DNA of 64,000 nucleotides from Rhodobacterales bacterium (GCA_008107755.1 VIRH01000072.1:124001-188000); one strand, 5' to 3'. Counted from the stretch's first letter, positions 53,136 through 62,231 are shown. The notes: generated by a model not told the origin, from the letters alone. Numbers and translations: made by a program.

Positions 53136-53522
53136 TCAATCCGGCTCCGCAATCAAGCTCACATGAGCGGCCACAACTTTCCAGCCGTCAGGCGTCCTGA
53201 TCCAGGTCTGCATCTGCCGGCCGACCTTTCCCGGCGCACTGTCACGGTAGAACAGGGTTGAGGCTGTTGCCATGTCCCGGCCATATGTTGTGATCACCGT
53301 TCTGTCCAGACGCCGGGCCAGATCGGCTCCCGGCCGTGCGGACCGGAATTCCGCGATTTCGCTGTAGCCATAGAGATTTTCACCGCCACCATAGCGGATC
53401 GTCGTCGGCGCATTGAGAAACAGCCGGTCAAGCGTCTCGACATCGTTGGTGATGAGCGCGGTTTCGTAATCTTGAAAGGCCGCCTCGACCTCTTTCTTCA
53501 CGTCGGGAATGTCCATTTCCAT
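53136..53522 (-). CDS. AtzH/HpxZ-like (DUF3225, SnoaL-fold) protein
   Basis: 128 residues from the ATG at 53522, which shares a base with the stop of the cyclo-ligase gene; GTG at 53525 is an alternative. SnoaL-like cone fold: VKKEVEAAFQDYETALITNDVETLDRLFLNAPTTIRYGGGENLYGYSEIAEFRSARPGADLARRLDRTVITTYGRDMATASTLF. Members include AtzH, a 1,3-dicarboxyurea deaminase of cyanuric-acid breakdown, and HpxZ of oxalurate breakdown. As an AtzH it would act directly after AtzE. Last gene of the 53-63 kb cluster; convergent with the GGDEF/EAL gene. Confidence 0.87.
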   Translation of the reverse strand: MEMDIPDVKKEVEAAFQDYETALITNDVETLDRLFLNAPTTIRYGGGENLYGYSEIAEFRSARPGADLARRLDRTVITTYGRDMATASTLFYRDSAPGKVGRQMQTWIRTPDGWKVVAAHVSLIAEPD

Positions 53523-54292
53523 CACAGGGATGCCCCACCGGTTTCAAGTCGTTCTCTCAGGGTTCTCAGGAAGGGGATGTCCCGATACTGATCCGCCTGG
53601 ACCTCGTCCCAGGCGACCCCGTGCGGCTGGGGGAAAGGCGTGTTCGTCTGGATCAGCTCAACCTCCGTCGCAATCGCATCGAGGGCACTGTCGTGTCCCA
53701 TCATGGGCAGGGCCGCGTCCGCGACGACCTGCGAAGAATGCACCGTCGTCGTGATCGGCGCATCGGCTTTCAGCTTGCCGAGTTCCCTGAAGATCCCGAG
53801 TTCGAGATCGGCGAACCCGCCGCCTTTGCCGGTGCGCCCGCCGTTACGGCTGACGGCAACGCAGCCGACGACCACGAAATCGAGGGGTTCCATGTCCTCG
53901 AACTCCACCGGGTCGCCGTATTCGACGAAGCCTTGTGATGTCGCCGCCAACTCGAACTGGATGCCTTTTCCCTCGAGCTTTTCAGGATCCAGCCGGACGA
54001 AGGGAAACGGCCTGAGCAGCTCCGGCACGGGCGCATAGACGATCTTGCCCTCGTAAAGCGCGCGAAGGCGCACCGGGATCTGCGGTGGATCAGGATTGCA
54101 CTTGACGGTTCTCGCCGACTGCCACGACGCGAGCCGCGAGAGGTTCAGCGCGGCCATGTCCGCACCGGCGAAATTCGGAATCCGGCTGTCGGCGGGACCG
54201 ACATTGACGCCGGTTTTCTCCAGCGTCGTCCAGATGCGGTTTCGCAGCACATCCTTGTCGGAATTGCGGCCGGCCCAGCGCGCGTTTTCCAT
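53522..54292 (-). CDS. Divergent 5-formyltetrahydrofolate cyclo-ligase-like protein
   Basis: 256 residues from the ATG at 54292 with AAAGGGGAAAGC upstream. MTHFS-type features: KDVLRNRIWTTLEKTGV at the N-terminus and SRNGGRTGKGGGFADLELGIFRELG, the counterpart of the GxGxGxYD ATP/folate loop. The catalytic end part (HSSQVV, DIATEVELIQTNTP) is seen. Standard MTHFS has about 190-200 residues; this longer form resembles the MTHFSD-like branch. It may release 5-formyl-THF or bind a formyl donor. It overlaps atzH by one base and sits 17 bases after the amidase gene. Role in the cluster is inference. Confidence 0.8.
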   Translation of the reverse strand: MENARWAGRNSDKDVLRNRIWTTLEKTGVNVGPADSRIPNFAGADMAALNLSRLASWQSARTVKCNPDPPQIPVRLRALYEGKIVYAPVPELLRPFPFVRLDPEKLEGKGIQFELAATSQGFVEYGDPVEFEDMEPLDFVVVGCVAVSRNGGRTGKGGGFADLELGIFRELGKLKADAPITTTVHSSQVVADAALPMMGHDSALDAIATEVELIQTNTPFPQPHGVAWDEVQADQYRDIPFLRTLRERLETGGASL

Positions 54293-54309
54293 TGCTTTCC
54301 CCTTTGCTG

Positions 54310-55728
54310 CTAGCTGCTCGTTGCAAGTGGATCGGCGACCGGGGCCGCGGTAATTCCGTCTGAGGCAAGCTGATGCGCCACCCGCAAGGCGAAATTCTCC
54401 CGCCATGCCGGTGCGATCACCTGAACACCGACCGGCAGGGCCGCCCCGTCCAGCCACACCGGCACGGAAACGACCGGCAGACCGATGAAGGAAATCGGCT
54501 GGGTGAAGATGCCGATGTTCGGCCGGGCCGGCAGCGTCTCACCGCCGAGCGTCACGTTTTTCGTGCCAGACGGCAGCGCCGGAAACGGCGTCGCCGGCGC
54601 AAGAATGATGTCCACATGCTCGAAGATGCCGTGCATCATTGAACGGAACCAGCTTCTGAACCGCTGGGCCTGCTGTACCCAGACCCCCGGCACCATGGCT
54701 CCCGACAGGAACCGGTCGCGCGTCTCGGGATCATAATCCTGCGGCCGCGTTCTGATCCGTCCAAGGTGGAAGTTGGAGCCCTCGGTCGTGGTGATGACAT
54801 AAGCCGCCGCGCGGGCCCTCGCCGCCTCCGGTATGTCGATTTCCGCCGAAGCCTCAAGCGCCGCAGCAACCTTGTCGACGGCCGCGAGCACTTCCGGCTC
54901 CGCCCTGTCGCGGAAATAGCCGCCGGCGACGGCGACCCTGAGACCGGCAACGCCCTTGTCGAGGTCGCCGAGTGTCTGCAGTGCCGCGCAGTCCGCCTGC
55001 GCCGGATCAGCCGGGTCATCGCCCTGCAGAACATCAAAGACCAGCGCCAGATCCTCCGGCGAGCGCGCAAGCGGGCCCAGATGATCAAGGCTGCCGACGA
55101 AGGGAAAGGTGCCGTGCCGGGACAGCCTGCCATACGTCGGCTTCAGCCCGTAGAGACCGCAGAAGGACGCTGGCACGCGAATGGAACCGTTGGTATCCGA
55201 GCCAAGGCTTACCGGCACGAGCCCGGCGGCAGTCGCAGACCCGCAGCCGGAAGAAGAACCACCGCTCATGCGCCCGGTGTCATGCGGGTTCAGGCAATTG
55301 CCATCATGGGCGTTCTCGCCCGTAAAGTCATAGGCGAATTCGCCCATGTGCAGCCCGCCCATCAGAACACCACCTGCATCCGTCAGCTTGCGGACCAGCG
55401 TCGCGTCATCCCGTGCAGGAGAATTGTCGAGATTGATCTTCGAACCGGCGCGGGTGACCAGCCCGTCGATGTCGAAGAGGTTCTTCACGGCAAAGGGAAC
55501 GCCCGCAAGTGGCAAGTCGGCACCATCGGCAAGTGCCTTGTCGACGGCGGAGGCATCGCAGAGCGCGCGCTCTGCCGTCACATCCGTGAAAGCATTGATG
55601 TGCGGGTTGATCCTGTCGATTTCCGCAAGCGATGCCCGGGCAATCTCAAGCGCGCTCACAGCGCCTCCCCTGACCGCGGAGGCGGTCTCCGCAGCGGTCA
55701 TCTTCTTCAGGTCCTGCGAGGCGCTCAT
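54310..55728 (-). CDS. AtzE-family amidohydrolase (amidase signature)
   Basis: 472 residues. The Ser-cisSer-Lys triad of the amidase signature family is visible: Lys in GVPFAVKNLFDIDGLVTRAGS (about residue 80), the Ser pair in GRMSGGSSSGCGSATAAGLVPVSLGSDTNGSIRVPASFCGLYGLKPTYGR (about 155-180). Close to AtzE (1-carboxybiuret amidohydrolase) and HpxY. A small AtzG-like gene overlaps the start by 4 bases, and an AtzH-like gene lies downstream, the same gene company as in cyanuric acid and oxalurate loci. Substrate: a carbamoylated or ureide compound by inference. Confidence 0.9.
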   Translation of the reverse strand: MSASQDLKKMTAAETASAVRGGAVSALEIARASLAEIDRINPHINAFTDVTAERALCDASAVDKALADGADLPLAGVPFAVKNLFDIDGLVTRAGSKINLDNSPARDDATLVRKLTDAGGVLMGGLHMGEFAYDFTGENAHDGNCLNPHDTGRMSGGSSSGCGSATAAGLVPVSLGSDTNGSIRVPASFCGLYGLKPTYGRLSRHGTFPFVGSLDHLGPLARSPEDLALVFDVLQGDDPADPAQADCAALQTLGDLDKGVAGLRVAVAGGYFRDRAEPEVLAAVDKVAAALEASAEIDIPEAARARAAAYVITTTEGSNFHLGRIRTRPQDYDPETRDRFLSGAMVPGVWVQQAQRFRSWFRSMMHGIFEHVDIILAPATPFPALPSGTKNVTLGGETLPARPNIGIFTQPISFIGLPVVSVPVWLDGAALPVGVQVIAPAWRENFALRVAHQLASDGITAAPVADPLATSS

Positions 55729-55910
55729 GGCAGAAACACCGGAGCGGCTTCGACATCGTCATCAAGCGGAAAAGACATCAGCAGGTCCGCCGCATTTGCC
55801 GTCGCAGACATATTGGCGACGACGGACGGACGCCACTCCTCCTCTATCTTCAGTCCCATGGTCTTTTCCATGAGCGCCACATGAGCTTCGGCGTCGAACG
55901 TCTCGTTCAT
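55725..55910 (-). CDS. AtzG-like small subunit (DUF4089)
   Basis: 61 residues, all helical: MNETFDAEAHVALMEKTMGLKIEEEWRPSVVANMSATANAADLLMSFPLDDDVEAAPVFLP (shown here only as a description of composition). The pattern of an N-terminal helix, WRPSVVANM and a closing PLDDDVEAAPVF segment matches AtzG/HpxX, GatC-like partners that bind the AtzE-type amidase. It overlaps the amidase gene by 4 bases (ATGA). Confidence 0.85.
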   Translation of the reverse strand: MNETFDAEAHVALMEKTMGLKIEEEWRPSVVANMSATANAADLLMSFPLDDDVEAAPVFLP

Positions 55911-55926
55911 TGCATTCCCTGTTCTG

Positions 55927-56604
55927 TCATATTTGTTGGGTGTTTCTTACCGCACGGTGGAAGGCATCTAGAGAGGCCGTCCAGCCGACGATGCCTCCCT
56001 GCGCGCGGATCATGTCGAGTGTTGCGGCCTTGAAGGCCGGGAAATAGCTTTCCGTCGCCTCTTCGATCAGCAGGCATTCGAAACCGCGGTCATTTGCCTC
56101 CCGCATGGTCGTCTGCACACAGACTTCCGTAGTGACGCCGGCTAAGACGAGGCTCTTCGTGCCGAGCTGTGACAGCGTGTCAGCAAGAGGCGTTGCGTAG
56201 AAGCCCCCCTTGCCAGGCTTGTCGATGACGATCTCACCTTCTCTGGCAGCGCATTCGGCGATGATCTCGGCCCCCGGCTCGCCGCGGATCAGGATCCGGC
56301 CCATTGGCCCGTCGTCGCCGATCCGCAGCGACGGGTTGCCCCGCTCCCGCTTGGCAGGCGGGCAATCGCCGAGGTCGGCAGCATGGTTTTCTCGCGTGTG
56401 AATGACCGGCCAGCCTGCCGCCCGGAACAATTCCAGCAGTGTCTTTGTCGGTCCGATGGCCCGCTGCATGTGCGAGATGTCATTGCCAAGGGTTTCGCCG
56501 AATCCGCCCGGTTCGATGAAATCGCGCTGCATGTCGATCACGATCAGCGCAACGGAAACCGGATCGAACCCGAATGCGAAGGGCTGTGCCTCGACCGTGA
56601 TCAT
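55927..56604 (-). CDS. Isochorismatase-fold cysteine hydrolase (second paralogue)
   Basis: 225 residues. Catalytic triad: Asp in [11 protein letters not shown], Lys in IVIDKPGKGGFY, Cys in [23 protein letters not shown], with a cis-peptide region before it. Length and motifs put it with biuret/ureidoacrylate/N-carbamoyl hydrolases. The ATG shares a base with the preceding ATPase stop (TGATG). It is paralogous to the gene at 58377: both share HTRE.H..DL.D.P and a GRIL.RGEPG.EII stretch. Likely hydrolyses a urea-type amide and releases ammonia; the substrate is unknown. Confidence 0.88.
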   Translation of the reverse strand: MITVEAQPFAFGFDPVSVALIVIDMQRDFIEPGGFGETLGNDISHMQRAIGPTKTLLELFRAAGWPVIHTRENHAADLGDCPPAKRERGNPSLRIGDDGPMGRILIRGEPGAEIIAECAAREGEIVIDKPGKGGFYATPLADTLSQLGTKSLVLAGVTTEVCVQTTMREANDRGFECLLIEEATESYFPAFKAATLDMIRAQGGIVGWTASLDAFHRAVRNTQQI

Positions 56605-58145
56605 CAGTGGTGCCCCGCCATGGCGTGTCCGATCGTGGCGCGATCCGTCCGGGCCATCGGCGACTGATAGGTGATGCGCCCCTCCGACATCACCGCAACG
56701 GTGTCGGCAAGCTCCAGGATCTCGTCGAGATCCTCCGAGACGAGCAGGATCGCCGCGCCCTTGTTGCGCTGGTCCATGATCTGGCCCCGAATTTCCGCGA
56801 CAGAGGCAAAGTCGAGGCCGAAACAGGGGTTGGCGACAATCAGGACGTCGACATTGCCCGACAGTTCGCGCGCCAGGATCGCGCGCTGCACATTGCCGCC
56901 GGAAAGGTTCTCGATCGGCTCCTCGGTGGAAGGAGTCTTCACCCTGTAGGAGGAGATCAGCTCCCGCGCCCTCTTTCGCATCGGGTGGGGTGACAGCCAG
57001 CCGCGAAAGGGCGAGATAGGCGCCTTGTCGAAGGTGCGGAAGGCCATGTTTTCCGCAACGCTCATGCGCGGCACGGCGACGTTGCGCAGGGGTTCTTCTG
57101 AAAATCCGAAGACCTTGAAACGGTCCATCTGGTCCCGTTCGGGCTCATAGGGCTTCTTGTCGATGAAGAGGCGCCCGTCTCGCAGCGGCCGCTGTCCGGA
57201 CAGCACTTCGATCAGCTCCGACTGGCCATTGCCCGAGACGCCGGCAATGCCGAGGATCTCGCCCTCATGGATCTTCAGGCTGATCGCCTCGATCGCCGGC
57301 AGCTCTTCGTCGTCATCGGCGAAAAGACCCGCCAGTTCCAGTTTCAGCTTCCTTTCCGGCTGTGCGACACGCGCCGCACTCTCGCGAATCTCGGTTTCCC
57401 CGATCATCATCCGGCTCATGTCCTGCACCGAAAGATCGGCAACCCGTCCGCCGCCGACCACCTTGCCACGGCGAAGAACCGTGACATCGTCCGCGTAGGC
57501 GGTCACCTCGCGGAATTTGTGCGAGATCATCAGGATGGTCAGTTCACCCGCCTCCGTCATGCCGCGCAACAGCCCGAGAACCTCGTCCGCCTCGTCCGGC
57601 GTCAGCACGGACGTTGGCTCATCCAGAATCAGGAAGCGCTGGTCGAGATAAAGCTGTTTCAGGATCTCAAGCTTCTGCTTCTCTCCGGCAGAAAGCCCAG
57701 AAACCGGAATGTCGAGCGGCACCTTGAACGGTGTGGTCTCCAGAAAGGTATTGAGACCGGCGCGTTCCTTCTTCCAGTCGATGACAGAGGGCGTGTCGGT
57801 CCGGGCAATCACAAGATTTTCCGCTGCCGTCAGCGAGGGCACAAGCGTGAAGTGCTGGTAGACCATACCGATGCCGATGGCATGCGCTGCCTTGGGGTTA
57901 GGCACATCGACGACCTTGCAATCGACCAGCATGTCGCCGCGCGTGGGCTGATAGAACCCCATCATGCATTTGACGAGCGTGGACTTGCCTGCGCCGTTTT
58001 CCCCCAGAAGCGCATGAAACGAGCCGGGCTTGACCCGGATCGACACGTCATCCAGCGCCGTGAGGCTGCCGAAGATCTTTGTCATTCCGACAGTCTCGAC
58101 CCCGATGGCCCTGGGAGCCGGCTCCAGTTTTTCTGCAACGCTCAT
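56604..58145 (-). CDS. BMP/nucleoside-type ABC importer, tandem ATP-binding subunit
   Basis: 513 residues from the ATG at 58145; the longer frame runs into the intergenic repeat. Two ABC domains: the first with GENGAGKSTLVKCMMGF, LSAGEKQKLEILKQL and FLILDEPTSVLTPDEAD; the second with GVSGNGQSELIEVLSG, LSGGNVQRAILAREL and VLIVANPCFGLDFASV. The second site has degenerate Walker features (GVSGNGQS, ANPCFGLD), as is normal for sugar/nucleoside-type double ATPases. It energises the two permeases at 60142 and 61065. Confidence 0.92.
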   Translation of the reverse strand: MSVAEKLEPAPRAIGVETVGMTKIFGSLTALDDVSIRVKPGSFHALLGENGAGKSTLVKCMMGFYQPTRGDMLVDCKVVDVPNPKAAHAIGIGMVYQHFTLVPSLTAAENLVIARTDTPSVIDWKKERAGLNTFLETTPFKVPLDIPVSGLSAGEKQKLEILKQLYLDQRFLILDEPTSVLTPDEADEVLGLLRGMTEAGELTILMISHKFREVTAYADDVTVLRRGKVVGGGRVADLSVQDMSRMMIGETEIRESAARVAQPERKLKLELAGLFADDDEELPAIEAISLKIHEGEILGIAGVSGNGQSELIEVLSGQRPLRDGRLFIDKKPYEPERDQMDRFKVFGFSEEPLRNVAVPRMSVAENMAFRTFDKAPISPFRGWLSPHPMRKRARELISSYRVKTPSTEEPIENLSGGNVQRAILARELSGNVDVLIVANPCFGLDFASVAEIRGQIMDQRNKGAAILLVSEDLDEILELADTVAVMSEGRITYQSPMARTDRATIGHAMAGHH

Positions 58146-58192
58146 GGTCTTTTTTCCTGTTGCTTTCCCACGGTGCTCTCCTCCGCCTTCCC

Positions 58193-58300
58193 CCTCATCC
58201 TGAGGAAGCGCGCAAGCGCTGTCTCGAAGGATGGGCGGCGAACTCCAGAGCAAGTCGCCCATCCTTCGAGACGGACCTGAAGGTCCTCCTCAGGATGAGG
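58193..58300. repeat. Long palindromic intergenic repeat element
   Basis: A 108-base near-perfect inverted repeat: CCTCATCCTGAGGA at the left end answers TCCTCAGGATGAGG at the right, and CTCGAAGGATGGGCG answers CGCCCATCCTTCGAG near the centre. Each arm has a small inner hairpin (AGCGC-GCAA-GCGCT and ACC-TGAA-GGT). This type of CTCATCCTGAGGA...CTCGAAGGATG palindrome occurs in many alphaproteobacterial genomes (from recall). It lies between the cysteine hydrolase and ATPase genes inside the cluster and may affect mRNA stability. Confidence 0.88.
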
Positions 58301-58376
58301 CTGCGGTCGTCGAGACGTTTTGTGGCTTCTCGAGACCTCTGTATCCGGGCACACCCCGCTCCAACACCCGCATCCC

Positions 58377-59105
58377 TCACGCCGCCACCGCTTTCAGGCC
58401 CGCGAGAAACCTGGCACTGTCTGCGACCGCCCCGAAGACGCCGCCCTGCATGGTGACCATCTTGAGAGCCGCCTCGTGGTTGCCCTTGTCGGTGGCCGCG
58501 CAGCAGTCGGAAAGGATCAGGCATTCGAAACCGCGATCGTTCGCCTCGCGCATGGTCGTGTGCACGCAGACATCCGTCGTGATGCCCGTCAGCACGATGT
58601 TCTCGATCCCGCGTGTCCGCAGAAGCAGTTCCAGATCCGTCGCGCAGAACGATCCCTTGCCTGGCTTGTCGATAATCGGCTCTCCGGGCCCCGGTGCGAG
58701 TTCGGGGATAATCTCCCAACCGGGCTCGCCCCGAACCAGTATCCTGCCGCATGGGCCGGGATCGCCGATGCCGGCGCCGATGCGGCGAGAGCGCCAGCGC
58801 TTGTTGGGAGGCAGGTCGGAAAGGTCCGGCCGGTGGCCCTCACGCGTGTGGATGACGTGATAGCCTGCCGAGCGCATCGCCGACAGGACCGCTCTGATCG
58901 GTTCGATCGGCGCGCGCGTCAGGGAGATGTCATAGCCCATACTGTCGACATAGCCGCCAGGCCCGCAGAAATCGGTCTGCATGTCGATGACGATCAGTGC
59001 CGTGTTGTCGGGTCTCAGGTCACCGTTATAGGGCCACGGGTAGGGATCGGCGGCAACGGGTCCGCCGACGTCTTCGGCAGGGTTCAGCTCTTCGGCAATA
59101 CTCAT
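58377..59105 (-). CDS. Biuret/triuret-hydrolase-like cysteine hydrolase (first paralogue)
   Basis: 242 residues from the ATG at 59105. The N-terminus includes [39 protein letters not shown], which strongly recalls triuret and biuret hydrolases. The catalytic Asp is in VIDMQTDF, Lys in [17 protein letters not shown], Cys in [25 protein letters not shown]. It would hydrolyse a urea-type amide, releasing ammonia. It starts 5 bases after the formamidase stop. About 45% visible identity with its paralogue at 55927 is my estimate by eye and should be measured. Confidence 0.9.
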   Translation of the reverse strand: MSIAEELNPAEDVGGPVAADPYPWPYNGDLRPDNTALIVIDMQTDFCGPGGYVDSMGYDISLTRAPIEPIRAVLSAMRSAGYHVIHTREGHRPDLSDLPPNKRWRSRRIGAGIGDPGPCGRILVRGEPGWEIIPELAPGPGEPIIDKPGKGSFCATDLELLLRTRGIENIVLTGITTDVCVHTTMREANDRGFECLILSDCCAATDKGNHEAALKMVTMQGGVFGAVADSARFLAGLKAVAA

Positions 59106-59110
59106 CCCGC

Positions 59111-60130
59111 TCACTCCGCCGCATCGCTGAGGGTCTTGTCGCGGTAGACCCGCGTCGGCGCCTCGAAACCGCAGGAGGTGCCGTCCGTGTGCACCACCTC
59201 GTCTTCCCACGGCAGCCTGTATTTGCCGGCGGCAAGATCGGTCATATAGGTGTAGGGGCAATCCTGCGCCCCGCCCTTGACGGCGACGTAGCCACGATGG
59301 CCGAACTGGTAGATGTTGTTTTCCACGCCCCAGTTCACCCGGGCCTCGCGCACCAGATCCGGACGGACCTCGGCGGTGATGATCTCGTTCGTCCGGCCGC
59401 TGGTTCCGTGGGCCATGATGGTGCCGTCGAAATTGACAATCATTCCCTCGCCCATGCTGTCGAAGGTTCCATCCGTGCCGCACATGCACACGTTGGCTGT
59501 GACCATCAGATTGCAGAAGGCGTTGGCCTGATTGGTGAATCGCCAGCTCTCGCGGATCGGAGCAGTGTAGCCTGCCGTGCGGATCATGATCTCCGCGCCC
59601 TTGTAGGCGCATTCGCGGGCCATTTCCGGAAACATGCCGTCGTGACAGATGATCAGCGCCATCTTGCAGCCATTCGGCCCGTCGATCACCGGAATGCCCT
59701 GATCGCCCGGTTCCCAGGGCTCGACCGGCACCCAGGGGTGCATCTTGCGGTAATAGAGCTTCAGCTCGCCCGTGTTGTCGATGATCAGCCCGGAATTATA
59801 CGGCATGCCGCCGGGGTTCAGCTCCATGATGGAGAAACAGCCCCAGATGTCGTTGTCGACGCAGGCCTTCTTGAACGCCTCGACCTCCGGCCCGTTCAGG
59901 TCGCACATGATGTCCGGATTGGTGTCCATGGACAGCCCGTGCAGCGCGTATTCGGGAAAGACCACCATGTCCATGGTCGGCATGTTGCGCCGTGCCTTGG
60001 CGACCATATCGACGATGACCTGCGTCTGGCACGCCAGGTCGCTTTCCGTCACGACGGTCGGCAGCTGCAGCTGCACCATGCCGAGCACCACACCGTTCGG
60101 GGATTTGTTCAGACCTCCAAGTCCGCTCAT
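59111..60130 (-). CDS. amiF: Formamidase (AmiF-type, nitrilase superfamily)
   Basis: 339 residues from the ATG at 60130 with AAGGAG upstream. Catalytic Glu in [13 protein letters not shown], Lys in [18 protein letters not shown], Cys in [22 protein letters not shown]. The C-terminal run [45 protein letters not shown] is shared with the H. pylori formamidase AmiF, as I remember it, and distinguishes it from the longer-tailed AmiE aliphatic amidase. It hydrolyses formamide to formate and ammonia. A nearby cyclo-ligase-like gene would fit formyl metabolism. Preceded by the permease at 60142. Confidence 0.9.
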   Translation of the reverse strand: MSGLGGLNKSPNGVVLGMVQLQLPTVVTESDLACQTQVIVDMVAKARRNMPTMDMVVFPEYALHGLSMDTNPDIMCDLNGPEVEAFKKACVDNDIWGCFSIMELNPGGMPYNSGLIIDNTGELKLYYRKMHPWVPVEPWEPGDQGIPVIDGPNGCKMALIICHDGMFPEMARECAYKGAEIMIRTAGYTAPIRESWRFTNQANAFCNLMVTANVCMCGTDGTFDSMGEGMIVNFDGTIMAHGTSGRTNEIITAEVRPDLVREARVNWGVENNIYQFGHRGYVAVKGGAQDCPYTYMTDLAAGKYRLPWEDEVVHTDGTSCGFEAPTRVYRDKTLSDAAE

Positions 60131-60141
60131 GGTCTCGCTCC

Positions 60142-61065
60142 TTATTTGGTGATCGACAGTTCGCCCGGCGCGCCCTTCAGGGAGCGGCGCGGCGAGGTGC
60201 TGGCGATCATGATGATGAGGGTGAGGATGTAGGGCGCGGCATTGAAGAAATGATAGCCGCGCGAAATGCCGATGGACTGCAGCGCCGGGCCAAGAGCGCC
60301 GGCTGCACCGAAGAGAAGGGCCGCCCAGAAGCAATAGATCGGGTGCCAGCGGGCGAAGATCACCAGCGCCACCGCCATCAGCCCCTGTCCGGAGGAAAGC
60401 CCTTCGGTCCAGCTGCCCGGATAATAGAGCGACAGGAACGATCCGCCGACGCCTGCGAAGAACCCGCCGGCCATGGTCGACAGGAGACGCACCTTGTTGA
60501 CGTTGATCCCGAGCGCCAGCGCCGCCGGCGCACTGTCGCCTGTGGTGCGGATGATCAGGCCGTAGCGAGTGTTCTTGAGCGCCCACCACAGGAAGATGGC
60601 CAGGACGATACCCAGCAGAAACAGCGGGTTGATTTCCAGAGCCTGACGAATGCCCGGATGATCGCTCCACCCGCCGAAGGAGATCGACGGCAGACGTGGC
60701 GCAGACGGCTGGATGTAGGCCTTTCCGAAGAAGAACGCGAGCCCGGTACCGAAGAGCATCAGCGAGATGCCGATGGCAATGTCGTTGACCTTGGGCAGCT
60801 TGCACAGGAAGCCGTGCAGCGCACCGAAGCCTGCGCCGCAGATACCGGCGACAAGGACGCCCAGCCACGGCGAGCCGGTGTGATAGGAAATCGCGTATCC
60901 GGACATGGCACCGAAGACGAGCGTCCCCTCAAGCCCGAGATTGATGCGGCCCGACTTTTCGGTGAGCATCTCGCCGAGGCTAACGAAGAGGAACGGCGTC
61001 GACACGCGGATCGCCCCGGCAAACATCGCCAGAAGCACGGTCATCAGTCCGGGTTCCTGGCTCAT
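60142..61065 (-). CDS. BMP/nucleoside-type ABC importer, permease 2
   Basis: 307 residues from the ATG at 61065, sharing one base with the stop of permease 1 (TGATG). About nine helices; conserved GRINLGLEGTLVFGAMSGYAISYHTGS and LALGINVNKVRLLSTMAGGFFAGVGGSFLSLYYPGSW, the latter being the cytoplasmic ATPase-contact region of BPD_transp_2 permeases. Works with permease 1, the tandem ATPase and the BMP-type binding protein. The frame is open farther upstream, but the overlap sets the start. Confidence 0.9.
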   Translation of the reverse strand: MSQEPGLMTVLLAMFAGAIRVSTPFLFVSLGEMLTEKSGRINLGLEGTLVFGAMSGYAISYHTGSPWLGVLVAGICGAGFGALHGFLCKLPKVNDIAIGISLMLFGTGLAFFFGKAYIQPSAPRLPSISFGGWSDHPGIRQALEINPLFLLGIVLAIFLWWALKNTRYGLIIRTTGDSAPAALALGINVNKVRLLSTMAGGFFAGVGGSFLSLYYPGSWTEGLSSGQGLMAVALVIFARWHPIYCFWAALLFGAAGALGPALQSIGISRGYHFFNAAPYILTLIIMIASTSPRRSLKGAPGELSITK

Positions 61066-62177
61066 CACCGGTCTCCTTTCGGCTTGAAGAAGGACAGGCG
61101 CCCGTAGAAGGTCTCGGACACGAGAATGACGATGAACAGCAACCCCTGCAGCACCAGAACCGTCGCATCCGGCAGATCCATGCGCCGCTGCACAAGTCCG
61201 CCCGAGGCCGCAATGCCGCCGAGGAAGATCGCCACCGGCACGATGACCAGCGGATTGTGGCGGGCAAGGAACGACACGAGAATGCCGGTGAAGCCGTATC
61301 CGGCGATCAGCGAGGCATTGGCCTTGCCGTGGATCGCCGCGACCTCGAAGAAACCGGCAAGACCGGCGCAGGCGCCGGCGATGGCACAGGCCACCACCAT
61401 CAGCTTGCCGACCGGCAGGCCCTGTGCCTGCGCGGCCCGAAGATTTCCGCCTGCGATCTGCGCCGCGAAACCGAAGGTGGTGCGGTTCATGACGAGGTAG
61501 AGGAGGACGCACAGAAGCACCCCGACGATCAGCCCCCAGTGAACGTCCGTCCCCGGAATGACACCGATCATGTTCTCCGACCCGATGGGCCGCGTCGACG
61601 GCTTGTTGGGATCGGAAGGATCTCTCAGAAGGCCTTCGACGAAGAAATTCAGGACCGAGACGGCGATATAGAACATCAGCAGCGAGGCGATGGTCTCATT
61701 GACGCCGCGATAATGGCGAAGCGCCCCGACCGCGCCGATCCAGATCCCGCCGGCAGCGATCGCCGCCACTACCATGACCGGCAGAAGCACGAAAACAGGT
61801 GCCCAGTCGATCATCGGGACAGCAATTGCGGCTGCCGCAAAGCCGCCAAGGACGAGAGCCCCCTCGCCGCCGATGATGACCAGTCCGAGGCGCGCGGGAA
61901 TGGCAACGCAGAGCGCGGTAAAGATCAGCGGCGCGGACCGTACGAGCGTGTTCTGCCAGGAAAAGCTGGTGCCGAAACCGCCCCGCCAGACCAGCGCAAA
62001 GAAATCCGCTGGCGACTTTCCCAGCGCGAGCAGGAAGATGGAAAACAGGACGCCGGAAACGATCAGCGCCAGGATCGGAATGACGACATATTCAGCCGAT
62101 CTCCGGAACCTGTCCTGAAGCTCGGCCAGCAGTCCGGTCTGCATTGCCAGAGCGGGAGTTTCGGTGGTGTCCGTCAT
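61065..62177 (-). CDS. BMP/nucleoside-type ABC importer, permease 1
   Basis: 370 residues. Long cytoplasmic N-terminus, then about nine helices (IPILALIVSGVLFSIFLLALGKSPADFFALVWRGGFGTSFSWQNTLVRSAPLIFTALCVAIPARLGLVIIGGEGALVLGGFAAAA). The family contact motif is near GGNLRAAQAQGLPVGKLMVVACAIAGACAGLAGFFEVAAI. Larger than permease 2, as is usual for this pair. Its product with permease 2 forms the channel. Confidence 0.9.
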   Translation of the reverse strand: MTDTTETPALAMQTGLLAELQDRFRRSAEYVVIPILALIVSGVLFSIFLLALGKSPADFFALVWRGGFGTSFSWQNTLVRSAPLIFTALCVAIPARLGLVIIGGEGALVLGGFAAAAIAVPMIDWAPVFVLLPVMVVAAIAAGGIWIGAVGALRHYRGVNETIASLLMFYIAVSVLNFFVEGLLRDPSDPNKPSTRPIGSENMIGVIPGTDVHWGLIVGVLLCVLLYLVMNRTTFGFAAQIAGGNLRAAQAQGLPVGKLMVVACAIAGACAGLAGFFEVAAIHGKANASLIAGYGFTGILVSFLARHNPLVIVPVAIFLGGIAASGGLVQRRMDLPDATVLVLQGLLFIVILVSETFYGRLSFFKPKGDR

Positions 62178-62231
62178 GCCGGTACCTGTCTATTACAAGG
62201 GGTCAACGGATCGCGCACTGCGCGGGGAAGG

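Noticed and set aside
58146..58262. Upstream extension of the ATPase gene into the palindromic repeat
   Set aside because: The repeat happens to be open in frame, but the extension has no ABC homology; the ATG at 58145 has a ribosome-site-like AGGAAAAAAG.
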